Origin: Brumimicrobium aurantiacum
Lineage (GTDB): Bacteria; Bacteroidota; Bacteroidia; Flavobacteriales_D; Crocinitomicaceae
NCBI RefSeq assembly: GCF_003402975.1
Contig: NZ_QURB01000008.1
Location: 141,830 to 205,829, forward strand
Direction of reading: 5' to 3'
DNA length: 64,000 nucleotides
Part shown: positions 62,620 through 64,000 of the stretch, in pieces
Position numbering within the stretch: position 1 is the first letter of the stretch
Layout: every line of letters starts with the position of its first letter
Program-made: the position numbers and the translations under genes
Notes under the pieces: model-generated
Database searches by the model: none
What the model was told of the DNA's origin: nothing
Seen by the model: the letters and a program-made list of their open reading frames with translations, nothing else

Positions 62620-63296
62620 TTCTTTTTCTTGCAACTCTGCTATTTGCAGGGTGCAAGAAAAAATCGAAAGAAAATACAACAGTTATATGGGAAGTCGTAA
62701 ATCCTGTGACAGCAACTCCTTATGTGAATATGCTTGTTCGTTTATATGAGGCAAAAAAGACCAATAAAGGAATTGAACACACGCTTGTTTATGAAGGTAA
62801 AACCGATCAAAGTGGAAGGGCAGAGTTTAGTTTTAAGGCAAATTTAGCAGGTAAATTTTGGTATAGGCCAGAAATTAATGAAGGTTCACTAGGAGTGAAT
62901 GGAATAGACTACTCTGTTATAAAACAACCTTCTCCTTCAGATGAAAATGTACTGAAAGATGAAGAGAATGTTGTAAGGTATGAGATTGTGCCTAATGGGG
63001 AGTTTGTAATTCATATAAAAAACACTAATTGTTTAAATGCGAATGACAAAATGCGATATAGAATTAACCAGCTTTATACAAGACCTTTTGATGGATATTC
63101 TAATTGGTCCCCAAGTCCAACCTTAACTTCAGGATATTATGAAGGTTGCTACGAGAGTTTGTCTAATGTTTTGGTAAATCCTTCAGACTCTATTGTTTAC
63201 GAACTAGAGGTGATTAAAAATAATAATACAGAATTGATTAAATTAAAATTTCATAACAGACCCAATGAGGTTGATACAATTAAACTTTATTATTAA
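62589..63296 (+). CDS. Putative lipoprotein
   Basis: A 235-residue lipoprotein with lipobox LLFAGC (Cys near residue 22) and a beta-sandwich-like body: NPVTATPYVNMLVRLYEAKK and KTDQSGRAEFSFKAN resemble a carboxypeptidase-regulatory-like fold. It overlaps the T9SS gene by 31 bases, so translation is coupled. Function unknown. Confidence 0.72.
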   Translation: MAHTKINYVLILFLATLLFAGCKKKSKENTTVIWEVVNPVTATPYVNMLVRLYEAKKTNKGIEHTLVYEGKTDQSGRAEFSFKANLAGKFWYRPEINEGSLGVNGIDYSVIKQPSPSDENVLKDEENVVRYEIVPNGEFVIHIKNTNCLNANDKMRYRINQLYTRPFDGYSNWSPSPTLTSGYYEGCYESLSNVLVNPSDSIVYELEVIKNNNTELIKLKFHNRPNEVDTIKLYY

Positions 63297-63306
63297 AATT
63301 CTATAG

Positions 63307-63840
63307 ATGGCACCCAAGAAAATCAAATACTTATTTATTCTTCTCCTAAGTGTAACTTTAGCACTTGAAAGTTTAAAAGCGCAAGATTCCTTGTCAACTG
63401 AAGAATCTATGGCAAATAATGACAACATTCATTCCATAGGCCTATTTGGAAGTATAGATTGTGGTTTGGGATTATCTTACCGTTTTCGAAATCCATCAAC
63501 TAATTTCGGTGTTCAAGCAAGTGCACTCCCTTTAATTGGTTTAAATGACTTTAATGTTATTTATGTTGGATTGGCGTTTCAGTATTATTTCTTTAATCGT
63601 GAAAAAGTGAATTTGTATGGTTATTTAGGTGGAGGTACAGGCCTTGTTCTTGGTTCAAATGTTGGTACAGAACCCGTGTTTGCCACTGGAGGTTTAGGTG
63701 CTGGAGTAAATTTTAATTTAGGTAAGCGCTGGTCCATACAATGTCAACTTGGGTTAGGACATAGCTTTTCAGAAGACATGGTAACGCAGAACCGAAACTT
63801 TATTGCACCGGGTTTGGGTGTTTTGTTTAATTTAAAATAA
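63307..63840 (+). CDS. Small outer-membrane beta-barrel protein
   Basis: A 177-residue protein with a signal peptide (ending SLKAQ, residue about 26) and a glycine-rich beta-barrel: GLGLSYRFRNPSTNFGVQAS, LYGYLGGGTGLVLGSN, ending GLGVLFNLK. It follows the lipoprotein gene by 10 bases and closes the operon. Confidence 0.75.
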   Translation: MAPKKIKYLFILLLSVTLALESLKAQDSLSTEESMANNDNIHSIGLFGSIDCGLGLSYRFRNPSTNFGVQASALPLIGLNDFNVIYVGLAFQYYFFNREKVNLYGYLGGGTGLVLGSNVGTEPVFATGGLGAGVNFNLGKRWSIQCQLGLGHSFSEDMVTQNRNFIAPGLGVLFNLK

Positions 63841-63866
63841 GAACTTTATCGCTAGGTCTTTTTTTT

Positions 63867-64000
63867 TGTATGTTTTGTCCCGTCCTGATATAGCGATACA
63901 CTAAAACATAGTGTAATGAAAACATCAAAAAAGACAGGGGTTTCGAAGCGTACCCAGAAAGATTATTCACTTTCTTTTAAGCTTCAATTAGTTCAAGAAA
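63867..64000 (+). mobile_element. Left end of an IS3-like insertion sequence (runs off window)
   Basis: A G/T/C-containing end beginning near TGTATGTTTTGTCCCG and a 7-bp inverted pair TACACTA/TAGTGTA (63897-63915) precede the transposase start. The exact terminal repeat cannot be fixed without the other end. Confidence 0.55.
63916..64000 (+). CDS. Transposase OrfA-like N-terminus (partial)
   Basis: The first 28 residues (MKTSKKTGVSKRTQKDYS, then SFKLQLVQE) match the helix-turn-helix start of IS3-family OrfA proteins, with the YSLSFKLQLVQE pattern. The gene continues past the right edge. Confidence 0.65.
   Translation, partial: MKTSKKTGVSKRTQKDYSLSFKLQLVQE

Overview
The window is AT-rich DNA from a member of the Bacteroidota, most likely order Flavobacteriales (a Crocinitomicaceae-like lineage is my guess, not proven). 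The evidence is a type IX secretion C-terminal sorting domain, TonB-dependent receptors, DUF4856/imelysin lipoproteins, a CusA-TolC fusion, and upstream sequences fitting the Bacteroidota promoter TTG-N19/20-TAnnTTTG rather than -35/-10 boxes. Most of it is ordinary chromosome.

Layout. 1-28659 holds housekeeping and envelope genes: a secreted amidohydrolase (cut by the left edge), hflX, a minus-strand sprT-like/mannose-1-phosphate guanylyltransferase operon, MlaE/MlaF lipid-transport ABC genes, arsC, ftsE, a large TPR protein with an outer-membrane barrel, dxs, an aldehyde dehydrogenase, heme A synthase, msrB, and a four-gene iron-uptake-like operon (DUF4856 lipoprotein, imelysin, HTTM membrane protein, TonB receptor).

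29046-38205 is the accessory region and the most interesting part. A decayed tyrosine recombinase (one nonsense codon, one frameshift) is followed by nine head-to-tail modules, each opening at G^TT and closing in an imperfect inverted repeat of attC type (R'' = RYYYAAC-like, R' = GTTRRRY-like). In the clearest cases the R'' of a module is complementary to that module's own first bases, which is the signature of integron gene cassettes. The cassettes carry a lipoprotein, a DUF488-DUF488-dual-OB trio, a membrane protein, an immunity-like protein, endonuclease III plus GNAT, and a ParDE toxin-antitoxin pair. Two cassettes (32932-33506 and 34935-35547), plus a truncated third copy, carry no plausible gene. 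They share a ~540-nt, nearly identical sequence that folds into nested helices, including a tRNA-like cloverleaf. I regard these as candidate structured noncoding RNA cassettes. The array ends at a scar where a Fic-protein N-terminus meets a 5'-truncated SCO1 gene.

38494-64000 returns to chromosome: map and a YdcF-like gene, a heavy-metal efflux operon with a His-rich exported protein, tRNA-Asn, an Mrp/NifU/DgkA operon, a fatty acid desaturase operon, Bax inhibitor-1-like protein, Kdo transferase, purB, and a surface/secretion operon (frameshifted tail-fibre-like protein, T9SS-exported hydrolase, lipoprotein, beta-barrel). An IS3-like element begins at the right edge.
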